A DNA stretch of 64,000 nucleotides from Varunaivibrio sulfuroxidans (GCF_029318635.1 NZ_CP119676.1:2307001-2371000), one strand, 5' to 3'; shown: positions 36,795 to 45,568, numbered from the stretch's first letter. Translations and numbers: made by a program. The notes: generated by a model from the letters alone, not told the origin.

Positions 36795-37811
36795 TCAACC
36801 TTTGCTGGTGAACGCGGCGCGCGCCGCCTCGGCGATGTTGACGGCGTTGGGCAGGGCCATCTGTTCCATCGGGCGCGCGTAGGGGATCGGGATGTCCGGG
36901 TAGGCGACCCGTTTCGGGGCGGCTTTAAGCACGGAAATATCGCGTTCGACCACCGATGCGATGACCTCGGCGGTGACGCCGTAGCTGGTGTAATCCTCAT
37001 CGACGACGACCATTCGTCCGGTTTTCTTGACCGACCGGAAAACCCCGTCGCGGTCGAGCGGGACTAGGGTGCGCAGGTCGATGATTTCGGCGTCGATGCC
37101 CTCTTTTTGCAAAATTTCGGCGGCCTCGATGGCGCGGTGGACCATTAGGCCCAGCGCGACGATGCTGACGTCGGCGCCGGTGCGCCGCACGGCGACCTCG
37201 CCGAAGGGCAGCGTATAGGCCTCTTCGGGAACTTTGGTGGCCGCGCCCTCGACCGAGGCCATCCACCCCAGCCCCTGGAGTCCTTTGTGGAACATGAAAA
37301 CCACGGGATTGTCGTCGCGGATCGCGGCGATCATCATGCCCTTGGCGTCGTGGGCGTTGGACGGGGTGACGACTTTCAGTCCGGGCATATGCGCGAAGGT
37401 GGCGTACAGGGTCTGGGAGTGCTGCGCGCCGTCGCTGTATCCGCCGCCGCCGGCCATCATCAAGACCATCGGCACGGGGCACGCGCCGCCGGAAAAATAG
37501 GTGTTCTTGGCGGCGAGATTGTATATGGCGTCCATGCAGACGCCGAAAAAATCGACGAACATCAACTCGGCGATGGGGCGCATGCCGGACATCGCCGCCC
37601 CGACCGAGGCCCCGATGAAGGCGGTTTCCGAAATCGGGGTGTCGCGGATGCGCTCGGCCCCGAATTCATCCAGCAGGCCGGTGGTGGCCCCAAAAATGCC
37701 GCCATAGGCGCCGATATCCTCACCCATGACGAAAACGCTGGGATCGGCCCGCATTTCCTGGGCGATGGCCTCGGACATGGCGGCGGAAATAGTCAAGATA
37801 CGGTTCGACAT
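36795..37811 (-). CDS. 2-oxoacid/acetoin dehydrogenase E1 beta subunit
   Basis: 338 residues from MSNRILTISAAMSEAIAQEM. The transketolase-like pyrimidine-binding domain lies at ~5-180 (FVMGEDIGAYGGIFGATTGL, then RDTPISETAFIGASVGAAMS) and the C-terminal domain at ~200-330 (GMVVVDEDYTSYGVTAEV). With E1 alpha it forms the TPP-dependent decarboxylase. An upstream frame extension (37874) is not used by relatives. It lies 79 bp downstream of E1 alpha. Confidence 0.93.
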   Translation of the reverse strand: MSNRILTISAAMSEAIAQEMRADPSVFVMGEDIGAYGGIFGATTGLLDEFGAERIRDTPISETAFIGASVGAAMSGMRPIAELMFVDFFGVCMDAIYNLAAKNTYFSGGACPVPMVLMMAGGGGYSDGAQHSQTLYATFAHMPGLKVVTPSNAHDAKGMMIAAIRDDNPVVFMFHKGLQGLGWMASVEGAATKVPEEAYTLPFGEVAVRRTGADVSIVALGLMVHRAIEAAEILQKEGIDAEIIDLRTLVPLDRDGVFRSVKKTGRMVVVDEDYTSYGVTAEVIASVVERDISVLKAAPKRVAYPDIPIPYARPMEQMALPNAVNIAEAARAAFTSKG

Positions 37812-37890
37812 TGTCTTGCTCCTTGCACGGCGCGCGGTGGGGTGGCGTGCGTCCCATCTTTCCCACGACGCCAAGTGGCGAACGGACGTT

Positions 37891-38877
37891 TTAAACGAAA
37901 ACCGCGCTCAGCGCGTCCTTGGGGGCGGCGTCGGGGCTTTGCCGGGCGAAGGCGAAGGCGGCATCGACCGCGTCGTGCGCCGTGGCGAGGGCGGCGTCCA
38001 GCGCGGCCTCGTCATGCGCGCCCTCCTTAAGAATATGTTCACGCAGCCGCGCGATCGGGTCCTTCGCCTTGAGGGCTTCGACTTCGCCTTTGGGGCGGTA
38101 CAGTTCGGGATCGCCCTGGAAGTGGCCGAAATAGCGATAGGTCTCGACTTCGATCAGGCTCGGCCCCTTGCCTTCGCGGGCGCGCTTGACGGCCTTTCCG
38201 GCGGCGGCGAAGACGCCGAGGACATCATTGTCGGCGACATACTCACCGGCCATGCCATAGGCGCCGGCGCGGTCGCTGTTGTGGGCGATCGCCGTCGAAG
38301 CCGATTTTGGAACGGATATTCCATAAGAGTTATCCTCGACCACGAAAATTACCGGTAAATTCCAAATCGCGGCAAGATTGAGCGCCTCGTGAAACGCGCC
38401 TTGATTGGCGGCGCCGTCGCCCAGGTAGGCGACGGCGACATCGTCGCGCTTTTGCATTTGGGCGGCGAGCGCCGCGCCGACGGCGGGACCGCAGCTTTCG
38501 CCGATGATGCCGCTGCACGAAAAATGAACGTCGGGGTCGAACAGGTGCATGTGTCCGCCGCGTCCGCCGCCCAGGCCGGTCGCCTTGCCGAAAATTTCCG
38601 CCGTCATGCGGTTTAGATCGACGCCCTTGGCGATGGCGGCGTGGTGGGGGCGATGGGTCGCGGTCACCGTGTCGGTGGGGCGCAGGTGCGCGCAAACGCC
38701 GGCGGCGCACGGTTCTTGCCCCGCGGCAAGATGCATTTCGCCGGGCACGGGACCCGACCCGATATCGAATTTGGGGCTTTTCCCCTCCATATAGGCGCGC
38801 GCCATGGTTTCTTCGTAATGGCGCGCCTGGACCATGGCCTCATACATCCATAGCAGGTTCTCTTTCGAGGGCTTCAT
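37891..38877 (-). CDS. 2-oxoacid/acetoin dehydrogenase E1 alpha subunit
   Basis: 328 residues. The TPP/Mg motif is GDGAANQGAFHEALN, ending in VVEDN, with family stretches ATHRPHHAAIAKGVDLNRM, GLGGGRGGHMHLF and YRYFGHFQGDPELYR. HRPHH replaces the usual HRGHG near the cofactor. It is first of the cluster E1alpha-E1beta-lipoyl protein-lipoate ligase. It resembles AcoA-type proteins more than PdhA, but the real substrate (acetoin, pyruvate or another 2-oxoacid) is not determinable. Confidence 0.93.
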   Translation of the reverse strand: MKPSKENLLWMYEAMVQARHYEETMARAYMEGKSPKFDIGSGPVPGEMHLAAGQEPCAAGVCAHLRPTDTVTATHRPHHAAIAKGVDLNRMTAEIFGKATGLGGGRGGHMHLFDPDVHFSCSGIIGESCGPAVGAALAAQMQKRDDVAVAYLGDGAANQGAFHEALNLAAIWNLPVIFVVEDNSYGISVPKSASTAIAHNSDRAGAYGMAGEYVADNDVLGVFAAAGKAVKRAREGKGPSLIEVETYRYFGHFQGDPELYRPKGEVEALKAKDPIARLREHILKEGAHDEAALDAALATAHDAVDAAFAFARQSPDAAPKDALSAVFV

Positions 38878-39102
38878 CGACGGTTCTCCTTTGCGAACAC
38901 GGAACGGACGGACCCTTACGCGGGGTCGTTAAGGTTCCAACTGGGGGAGGCGTAAAGATGAAAAAAACGAACGATGAATTTTACGCGCAATTGCTCAATC
39001 TAGCAAATCCATAGGTAAGGAAGACATCGAGGAAGGCATCGAGGCGAGCCTCTTTTTTCGTTCGCTATTGCATCGTGCGGCGCGCCACGGTGGGGCGAGA
39101 TT

Positions 39103-39160
39103 TAGGGTAAGGACCTCTTCATCTGATGCATCTGGCGGAGATGAAGAGGTCCTTACCCTA
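39103..39160. repeat. 22-bp perfect inverted repeat (hairpin)
   Basis: Arms at 39103-39124 and 39139-39160, identical as reverse complements: TAGGGTAAGGACC continuing TCTTCATCT, and AGATGAAGA continuing GGTCCTTACCCTA. The 14-bp loop contains GATGCATC. It directly abuts the 135-bp element that begins at 39158, sharing three bases. A diverged half copy lies at 9179-9221. A repetitive palindrome rather than a typical terminator, as no T run follows. Confidence 0.85.
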
Positions 39161-39983
39161 GTGGTTTGAATTTAACATTTGAGTCCGATGCAATTGGACA
39201 CAAATGTGTGAAGAAATCAAACAGCAACAAAAAGATAGATAGTGGTCGGCCCGATGGTTCGCGGGAGCGAAACGTCGGAGTCGATCCACTAGGTGTTTTT
39301 TCCGCCGCCACGGCCAAGAATGCCGCGCCGAGGGGGCCGAGAAGGCGTGAAAAATGAAGATCGAACGGGGCGCAAAGTCGGGCGGCGAGGTCGCAGGGCG
39401 GATAGTAAACCGCGCCGCGCATTTCTTTTATTTCGAGGCCCGAACGGCGCAGGCGCCGACGGAGATCGTCGGGCGTGAAAAAATGGGCGTTTCGCCACAA
39501 AGGGTTGCCGAATATCCCGCGCCATCGTCGCACCATGGCCCACAGGCTCCATGCGCCAAGCTCTCCGATCACCAGCCGTCCGCCGGGGCGCAAAACCCGG
39601 ACCATCTCGTCGATAACGCCATTGCGTTCCGGCGCGACGCAAAGCACCGTGACGGCGATGAGCAAATCGAAAGCACCATCGGCGAAAGGCAGGCGCGCAC
39701 CGTCGCCGACAAGGAACGGTCCATGCTTTTCGCCACGCACCGGGCGGCGTGCTTGGTCAATCATCGCCGGGTCGCGATCGATGCCGATGCACTCGCCGGT
39801 GCGCCGATGTATCTCCCGGCTAAGCTCGCCGTCCCCGCAGCCCACGTCCAACGCCCGCATACCCGCCTTGGGCGCGGCCAATTCAAGCACGAGGCGCCGT
39901 TCGATACGGTCCGTCGCCATGCCGAGGGCGCGCGCCCGCCAGCGGCGGTACGATGGGAGGCCGCCGGACGCTTCGCCGGTCAT
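39153..39983 (-). CDS. SAM-dependent methyltransferase, tail encoded by the 135-bp repeat
   Basis: 276 residues from MTGEASGGLPSYRRW. The start is chosen because its ATG overlaps the ArsR-rhodanese stop by 4 bp. Class I methyltransferase: SAM motif ALDVGCGDGELSREIH (~40-55), acidic residue in ECIGIDRD, then GDGARLPFADGAFDLLIAV and VRVLRPGGRLVIGELG, similar to UbiE/Methyltransf_11. The last ~45 residues (from TPSGSTPTFRSREPSG to DSNVKFKPLG) are translated from the repeat element at 39158-39292, so the original C-terminus has probably been replaced. The substrate is unknown. It is linked to a sulfur-sensing regulator. Confidence 0.82.
   Translation of the reverse strand: MTGEASGGLPSYRRWRARALGMATDRIERRLVLELAAPKAGMRALDVGCGDGELSREIHRRTGECIGIDRDPAMIDQARRPVRGEKHGPFLVGDGARLPFADGAFDLLIAVTVLCVAPERNGVIDEMVRVLRPGGRLVIGELGAWSLWAMVRRWRGIFGNPLWRNAHFFTPDDLRRRLRRSGLEIKEMRGAVYYPPCDLAARLCAPFDLHFSRLLGPLGAAFLAVAAEKTPSGSTPTFRSREPSGRPLSIFLLLFDFFTHLCPIASDSNVKFKPLG
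39158..39292. repeat. 135-bp dispersed element, copy 1
   Basis: It begins CTAGTGG and ends CCACTAG, a 7-bp terminal inverted repeat. It is nearly identical to 62122-62255, with two substitutions plus a short variable stretch before the right end. Inside are two hairpins: ACATTTGAGTCC...GGACACAAATGT (one mismatch) and TTCGC-GGGA-GCGAA. It lies over the 3' end of the methyltransferase gene, supplying its last ~45 codons. Confidence 0.9.
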
Positions 39984-40663
39984 TCCGGGGCGTGCGTTAC
40001 GGGTAAACCCGCCGCGTGCCATTCGGGGTAGCCCTCCTCCAGTCTTCGCGCCTTGAATCCCTTTTTGCGCAGTTCGGCCACGGCTTCGAAGGATAACACG
40101 CAGTAAGCGCCGCGGCAGTAGGCGACGACCTCCCGGTTTTCCGGCAATTCCTTTAGCCGTTTTCCAAGATCCGAAAGCGGGATGTTTATCGCGCCGGGAA
40201 GGTGCCCCGCTGCAAACTCGCCCGCCGGGCGCACGTCGAGGACCGTGACCAACCCGCCCTTGGCCCGGCGCAGCAATTCTTCGCGCGATAGGGGTTCCAT
40301 GTTGTCGCGAGTGCGGAAATAACCGGCGAGGACGCGCTCGACCTCGGCATTGTGGCGTTCGCCGGTGAGGCGCAGGGCGTTCAACAAATCGACGACGTCA
40401 TCGCCGGACAATCGGTAAAGGACGCGTACGCCCTGCTTGCGGGCCTCGGCCAGGCCCGCTCGGCGTAAGACGAGAAGGTGGTGAGAGGTATTCGCGAGGC
40501 TTTGCCCGATTAGATTCGCCAGCGCCTCGACGGGGCGCTCGCCCTGCCCCAAATGTTCCATCAATTCGAGGCGCAGGGGCTGGCTTAGGGCCTTGGCGAT
40601 GAGGGCCAGCTGTTCGAAGAGGGCGGTTTTGGGGGCGGGACGCGTCGAATTCACATCAGTCAT
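39980..40663 (-). CDS. ArsR-family regulator fused to rhodanese domain
   Basis: 227 residues. The N-terminal winged helix lies at ~15-95 (LSQPLRLELMEHLGQGERPV, then SLANTSHHLLVLRRAGL). The C-terminal rhodanese domain lies at ~125-222 (LDVRPAGEFAAGHLPGAIN) with active loop CRGAYC at 183-188. Cys183 could carry a persulfide. Fusions of this kind control sulfide/persulfide or sulfite detoxification in alphaproteobacteria. It is divergent from the TauE/SafE exporter, with a palindromic AT-rich operator between, which supports that role. Its stop overlaps the methyltransferase start. Confidence 0.9.
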   Translation of the reverse strand: MTDVNSTRPAPKTALFEQLALIAKALSQPLRLELMEHLGQGERPVEALANLIGQSLANTSHHLLVLRRAGLAEARKQGVRVLYRLSGDDVVDLLNALRLTGERHNAEVERVLAGYFRTRDNMEPLSREELLRRAKGGLVTVLDVRPAGEFAAGHLPGAINIPLSDLGKRLKELPENREVVAYCRGAYCVLSFEAVAELRKKGFKARRLEEGYPEWHAAGLPVTHAPE

Positions 40664-40819
40664 GATTGTTAATCAATGCTCCGTTTGAATAATAGCCAGC
40701 TTAGCGCCAGGTCTCCGCTACCGCAAGGGGCATCTAAAAATGACCCCAAAACGTAAATATATCAATTTATTTCAAGTTGTTGTCAGTTTTTAGGAGGCTG
40801 GCGTGGCACTCCGTGAGGC

Positions 40820-40878
40820 TTGACTCAATAAAGCACTTAAAGATATTAATCTAATAATCTTTTGAATATTAGATTAAT
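40820..40878 (+). promoter_or_regulatory. Promoter and palindromic operator before the TauE/SafE gene
   Basis: TTGACT (40820-40825) with a 17-bp spacer to an AT-rich -10 near 40843. The -10 overlaps a perfect 12-bp inverted repeat: ATTAATCTAATA (40845-40856) and TATTAGATTAAT (40867-40878), ten bases apart. An ArsR-type repressor binding here would block the -10. The rest of the 329-bp gap shows no gene. TATTAGATTA recurs upstream of the YeeE/YedE gene at 59379. Confidence 0.6.
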
Positions 40879-40992
40879 CGTACGTCTATCAATTTTGTCC
40901 CGCTTGCCCTGCCTGCCCCGTCATCGGCGGGCGACAGGGGAACGGATTTGAGATAGGGCGCGACCAACCAACAGGATTGAGGAAATAGTCGA

Positions 40993-41787
40993 ATGTCCAT
41001 ATTGACCATAGTGGCGGGGATGGCGACGGGGCTGTTGCTGGGTATTCTCGGCAGTGGCGGTTCGATCATCACCATGCCGGCGTTGATGTACCTCGTCGGC
41101 GTCGCGCCGAAGAGCGCGATCGCGATGAGCTTGGGGATCGTCGCCGTGACGGCGAGCATCGCCGCCGTTCAGCATTGGCGCAAAGGTAATGTTAGCGTTC
41201 CGGTCGCCCTCGTGTTCAGCCTTTTTGGCGCGGCGGGAACCTTCGTCGGCGCAAAGGTCGGCGTCGTGATGCCGACGTTTTTGCAATTGGGCCTGTTCGC
41301 CGTCATCATGTATCTGGCGGCCTATCGGATGCTTAGACCGACGCAAAACGCCCCCGTTGGCGCAGAAAGCGTACTGTCCAGCGCCAATGGGGCCGTCGTG
41401 GGGCAGGGTCTGGACGTCGCCAAGCTCATGCCCATCGCCCTGCATGGCGTCATCGTCGGATCGCTGACCGGGATGGTCGGCGTGGGGGGCGGTTTTTTGA
41501 TCGTCCCCGCCTTGGTTTTGCTGTCGGGTCTCACGATGAAACAAGCCGTCGGCACGTCGCTCGCGGTGGTGTCGGTGCAGTCGATGACCGGTTTCGCCGG
41601 CTACGCCGGCGCCGTAGCCATGGATTATACCCTGATGGGCGCTTTTGCCGCGGTGGCCATCGCCGGCGGCATCGTCGGCGGGGTTATTTCGCATCGGGTG
41701 CCCCCGGCAAAGCTCAAGAAAACATTTGCCGTTTTTCTGCTCGTCGTCGCCTCGTACATCGTTTTTAGGGAAATCCTAGCGGTCTAG
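40993..41787 (+). CDS. TauE/SafE-family sulfite/sulfonate-type exporter
   Basis: 264 residues, eight hydrophobic segments. The family repeats are visible as [19 protein letters not shown] (N-terminal half) and [19 protein letters not shown] (C-terminal half), each with the Gly-rich Gx(G/S)GG turn. The protein is an inner-membrane carrier thought to move sulfite or other sulfur oxyanions. It is divergent from the ArsR-rhodanese regulator. Its last 12 bp overlap the end of putA, convergent. Confidence 0.88.
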   Translation: MSILTIVAGMATGLLLGILGSGGSIITMPALMYLVGVAPKSAIAMSLGIVAVTASIAAVQHWRKGNVSVPVALVFSLFGAAGTFVGAKVGVVMPTFLQLGLFAVIMYLAAYRMLRPTQNAPVGAESVLSSANGAVVGQGLDVAKLMPIALHGVIVGSLTGMVGVGGGFLIVPALVLLSGLTMKQAVGTSLAVVSVQSMTGFAGYAGAVAMDYTLMGAFAAVAIAGGIVGGVISHRVPPAKLKKTFAVFLLVVASYIVFREILAV

Positions 41788-44700
41788 GCCGGAGGGGACC
41801 GTCTCCGATGGCGCGGCGCTCGGCGCGGCGGCGTTCGCCAAGAGCGTCGCGTTGCCTCCGGCGGCGGTGGTGTCGATGCACAGCACCCGTTCGGTGACGA
41901 AGGCGACGGCGTCGTCATCGGCGCTCAGCAGAGGAAGGATCGCCCCGTTCCGCGCCGCCACGGCCCGCCGCGCCGCCCGGCGTGTCTCACGGTCGCCGTC
42001 GATGGCGACGGCGGCGATGGTATCCAGTTCCATTGCCGTATCGGCATCGGCGACGCGGTTCACCAATCCTTCGGGCAGGGTGCGCAGGGTGTCGGGTACG
42101 GCCACGGCGAGGATGACGCCATTGCCGGTGGCGAGGGCGACGGCGGCTTGGCGCAGGGCGTCCTCGGGCGTCGGGCCGAGGCACGCGATCACGCCGCGAC
42201 CGTGGAGGCTGATCCGGTTGCTTTCGCCGGTCGGCCCGGGCAGGCTGACGGGGGTGAAATCCAGCGATTGGGTACGGGCAAGCGCCTCGCTCAATGCGGC
42301 GGAGACGACGGGATCGCCGTTTTTAACGATATCGAGCAGCACGCTTTCTCGATCCTCCAGGTGGTCCCAGGCCTGTTGCGCGGCGCGCGCGGTGGGGGTC
42401 ACGACGGCGTTGGTTTCCGTCGGAGGCGGGGTGTCGCGCCGTTCGGGCGCGTGCTGCGCCATGGGGTCGAAAAGCGTCTGCCCCGGCGCCGTGCGGGGGC
42501 GGGTGAAGCGGGTCAGGTAATGCGGTCCGCCCGCCTTGGGACCGGTGCCCGACAGGCCTTCGCCGCCGAACGGTTGGACCCCGACGACGGCCCCGATCTG
42601 GTTGCGGTTGACGTAAAGGTTGCCGACATGGGCGCGGGCGCAGACACGCGCGACGCGGCGGTCGATCCGGGTGTGCACGCCCAGGGTCAGGCCATAGCCC
42701 TGGGCGTTGATGGCGTCGATCAGACCGTCGATGTCGGCGGCTTTATAGCGCAAGACATGGAGGACCGGTCCGAAGACCTCGCGTTTCAGGTCGTCCACGG
42801 CATCAACGCGCAGCAGCGTCGGCGCGATGAAGGTTCCCCGATCGGTTTCGCGGTCGAGCGGGGTTTTGAAAATCAGACGCCCGGCGTCTTCCTGGCGCTG
42901 GGCGTACGTCGAAATATCGGCGAAAGCATCGTCGTCGATGACCGGCCCGATGTCGCACGATAGGTCCCAGGGGTCGGATGTCGTCAGTTCGGCCATCGCG
43001 CCCTGGACCATGGCGGTCAGGTCGTCGGCGATATCGTTCTGAACGCACAGCAGACGCAGCGACGAGCAACGCTGCCCGGCGCTTTGAAACGCCGAGGCGA
43101 GGATGTCGCGCACCGCCTGTTCGGGTAACGCCGTCGAATCGACAATCATCGCGTTAAGCCCGCCGGTTTCGGCGATCAGCACCGCATCGGGGTCGCCGAA
43201 TTCGGCCATCGCGCGGTTGATGGCGCGCGCGGTGTCGGTCGATCCGGTGAAGCAGACTCCCGCGAGCCGCCCGTCGCGGGTCAGTGCGGCGCCGACCTCG
43301 CCGCCGCCGGGCAGAAAGTTCAAGACATCCCCCGGCACCCCGGCCTCGTGCATCAGGGCCGCCGCGCGCGCCGCGATCAAGGACGTTTGTTCGGCGGGCT
43401 TGGCGATCACCGCGTTGCCCGCGGCCAGGGCGGCGACGATTTGCCCGGTAAAAATCGCCAGCGGGAAATTCCACGGTGAAATGCACACGAAGACGCCGCG
43501 CCCGACGCGTCCGCCCAAGGCGCGCGCCCGAAGGGCGTAGTAACGGCAAAAATCGACCGCTTCGCGCACTTCGGCGATGGCGTCGGGCAGAGTCTTGCCG
43601 GCCTCGCGGGCGGCCAGGACCATCAGTTCGGTGGCGTTTTCTTCGTACAGGTCGGCGATCTTGGCGACGATCTGCGCGCGCGCGGCGGACGGACGGTCGC
43701 GCCAGGCGGGGAAGGCGCGCTGGGCGCAGGACAGCGCGGCCTCGACATCGCCCGCGGCGGCGTCCACGCAATGGCCGACGTGATCGGTATGGTGGGCGGG
43801 ATTGACAACGGCGTGCGCGGCGCCGGGACGCGCCTTGCCGTCGATCACGGGTTCGGCCCGCCACGTCGCCGTTCGGTAAGATTGGCGGTTTTTTTCCAGG
43901 GCGGCGCGGGCGATCGGGTCGGCCAGTTCCCAACCCTTGGCGTTGGCGCGCTTCGGGCCGTACAAAGCGGGCGGCAGGGGGATATGGGGGGCGGAAACGG
44001 TCTTGAGGGTGCGCAGGGCGTCGAACGGGTCGCGTACGATGTCGGCGGGAGCGACGGCCTTGTTGTGGATCTGGTTGACGAACGATCCGTTGGCCCCGTT
44101 TTCCAGCAGGCGGCGCACCAAATAGGCGAGCAGGTCCTTGTGCACGCCGACCGGGGCGTAAATCCGGCAGCGCGCGCCATGGCGTTCGCGAAGCAGGGTG
44201 TGCAGCGCTTCGCCCATGCCGTGCAAGCGCTGAAATTCGAAGGCGGTGGCGTCGCCCGCTCCACTTTTCTCACTGGCCCCGCCTTTTTTTCCGGCCCCGC
44301 CTTTTTTTCCGGCAAGCGTCAGGATCGCCGCCGCGGTGTGGGCGTTGTGGGTGGCGAATTGCGGATAAAGCCATGCGTTCAGGGCGAGCAGTTTCTTCGC
44401 CGCGACGAGATAACACGCATCGGTGGCGGCCTTGTGGGTAAACACCGGATAGGCGTCCAGTCCCAATACCTGGGCGCGCTTGATCTCGGTATCCCAATAG
44501 GCCCCCTTGACGAGGCGCACGCAAATCCGCCGCCCCAGGTTTTCCGCCAGGGCGGCCAGCCAATCGATGACGAACGGCGCGCGCGGCATGTAGGCCTGAA
44601 CGACGACGCCGAAACCGTCCCATCCCTTAAGCTCGGGATTGGCGAGGACGGCTTCGATAACGTCCAAGGACAGGTCGAGGCGATCGGACTCCTCGGCGTC

Positions 44701-45543
44701 GATGGTCAGCCCGATGTTGGCGTTTTTCGCCAACACCGCGAGGCTGGCGATGCGCGGCGACAGTTCCGCCATCACCCGTTCGTGTTGGGCGAATTCGTAG
44801 CGTGGGTGCAGCGCCGACAGTTTGACCGAGATCCCCGGATTGTCGTGGAAACTGTCGGCGGTGGCCCGTTCGGCAAGGGCGGCGATCGCCTTGGCGTAGG
44901 CCAGGAAATAAGCCTTGGCCTGGGTCGCGGTGCGCGCCGCCTCGCCCAACATGTCGTAGGAATAGGTAAAGCCCCGGGCTTCGAGATCGCGCGCTTTTTC
45001 CAAGGCCTCGGCGATGGAGCGCCCGCGCACGAACTGGTGGGCCAGCACCTTCATCGATCGGGCCACGGCGCGGCGCACGACGGGCTCGCTGAGGCGGCGC
45101 ACCACCGTGCGTAGGGTATCGCGCAGGTCGTCGGGGCCGTCGTCGATCATTTTCCCGGTCAACATCAGCCCCCAGGTCGAGGCGTTGACCAGGGACGAGC
45201 CGGAGCGACCCAGGTGACGGCCCCAGTCGCCGGGGGCGATCTTGTCGCGGATCAGGGCGTCGATATTGTCGGCGTCGGGCACCCGCATCAAGGCTTCGGC
45301 CAGACACATCAAGGCCACGCCCTCACGGGTGCTGAGGCCGTATTCGGCGAGGAACAGCTCCATCAAACCGGGATGCGGGTCCCGGCGCAGCGCCTCGACC
45401 AGGGCGCGGGCGTCGTCGTGAACGCGCCCCCGCGCCGCGGCGTCGAACGGGACTTCGTCAAGCAAGCGATCGATTTCGTCGCTTTCATTGGGCAGGTGAT
45501 GGGTACGAACGGTGTGTCGTAACAAAGCAAGATCGGTCGCCAT
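41776..45543 (-). CDS. putA: PutA, bifunctional proline/P5C dehydrogenase
   Basis: 1255 residues. No ribbon-helix-helix DNA-binding domain at the N-terminus, so it is bifunctional rather than a repressor. The PRODH barrel is at ~150-470 (RLVKGAYWDTEIKRAQVLGL, RLHGMGEAL) with FAD. The aldehyde dehydrogenase lies at ~540-1030 (ISPWNFPLAIFTGQI, VCFTGSTDTARAIN), catalytic Cys826 in SAGQRCSSLR, plus an extra C-terminal part. It converts proline to glutamate on the membrane face. A Gly/Lys insert (GKKGGA twice, then SEKSGA) interrupts the PRODH domain before FEFQRLHGMGE. It is divergent from the Lrp-type PutR with paired operators between. Confidence 0.95.
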   Translation of the reverse strand: MATDLALLRHTVRTHHLPNESDEIDRLLDEVPFDAAARGRVHDDARALVEALRRDPHPGLMELFLAEYGLSTREGVALMCLAEALMRVPDADNIDALIRDKIAPGDWGRHLGRSGSSLVNASTWGLMLTGKMIDDGPDDLRDTLRTVVRRLSEPVVRRAVARSMKVLAHQFVRGRSIAEALEKARDLEARGFTYSYDMLGEAARTATQAKAYFLAYAKAIAALAERATADSFHDNPGISVKLSALHPRYEFAQHERVMAELSPRIASLAVLAKNANIGLTIDAEESDRLDLSLDVIEAVLANPELKGWDGFGVVVQAYMPRAPFVIDWLAALAENLGRRICVRLVKGAYWDTEIKRAQVLGLDAYPVFTHKAATDACYLVAAKKLLALNAWLYPQFATHNAHTAAAILTLAGKKGGAGKKGGASEKSGAGDATAFEFQRLHGMGEALHTLLRERHGARCRIYAPVGVHKDLLAYLVRRLLENGANGSFVNQIHNKAVAPADIVRDPFDALRTLKTVSAPHIPLPPALYGPKRANAKGWELADPIARAALEKNRQSYRTATWRAEPVIDGKARPGAAHAVVNPAHHTDHVGHCVDAAAGDVEAALSCAQRAFPAWRDRPSAARAQIVAKIADLYEENATELMVLAAREAGKTLPDAIAEVREAVDFCRYYALRARALGGRVGRGVFVCISPWNFPLAIFTGQIVAALAAGNAVIAKPAEQTSLIAARAAALMHEAGVPGDVLNFLPGGGEVGAALTRDGRLAGVCFTGSTDTARAINRAMAEFGDPDAVLIAETGGLNAMIVDSTALPEQAVRDILASAFQSAGQRCSSLRLLCVQNDIADDLTAMVQGAMAELTTSDPWDLSCDIGPVIDDDAFADISTYAQRQEDAGRLIFKTPLDRETDRGTFIAPTLLRVDAVDDLKREVFGPVLHVLRYKAADIDGLIDAINAQGYGLTLGVHTRIDRRVARVCARAHVGNLYVNRNQIGAVVGVQPFGGEGLSGTGPKAGGPHYLTRFTRPRTAPGQTLFDPMAQHAPERRDTPPPTETNAVVTPTARAAQQAWDHLEDRESVLLDIVKNGDPVVSAALSEALARTQSLDFTPVSLPGPTGESNRISLHGRGVIACLGPTPEDALRQAAVALATGNGVILAVAVPDTLRTLPEGLVNRVADADTAMELDTIAAVAIDGDRETRRAARRAVAARNGAILPLLSADDDAVAFVTERVLCIDTTAAGGNATLLANAAAPSAAPSETVPSGLDR
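44275..44310. repeat. 18-bp tandem duplication inside putA
   Basis: GGCCCCGCCTTTTTTTCC occurs at 44275-44292 and again at 44293-44310, each with a run of seven T. A third, diverged unit lies on the left. They encode the GKKGGA repeats. Such runs are prone to slippage. Confidence 0.9.
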
Positions 45544-45568
45544 GGCGTGAAACCCCTGGATATCGTGC

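Noticed and set aside
39041..39058. Terminator GAGGC-GA-GCCTC followed by six T
   Set aside because: The stem has at most four to five pairs with a too-small loop and lies upstream of, not after, the E1 gene; not convincing.
43771..45114. 447-codon plus-strand frame inside putA
   Set aside because: Antisense to PRODH motifs of PutA; no protein-family signal of its own.
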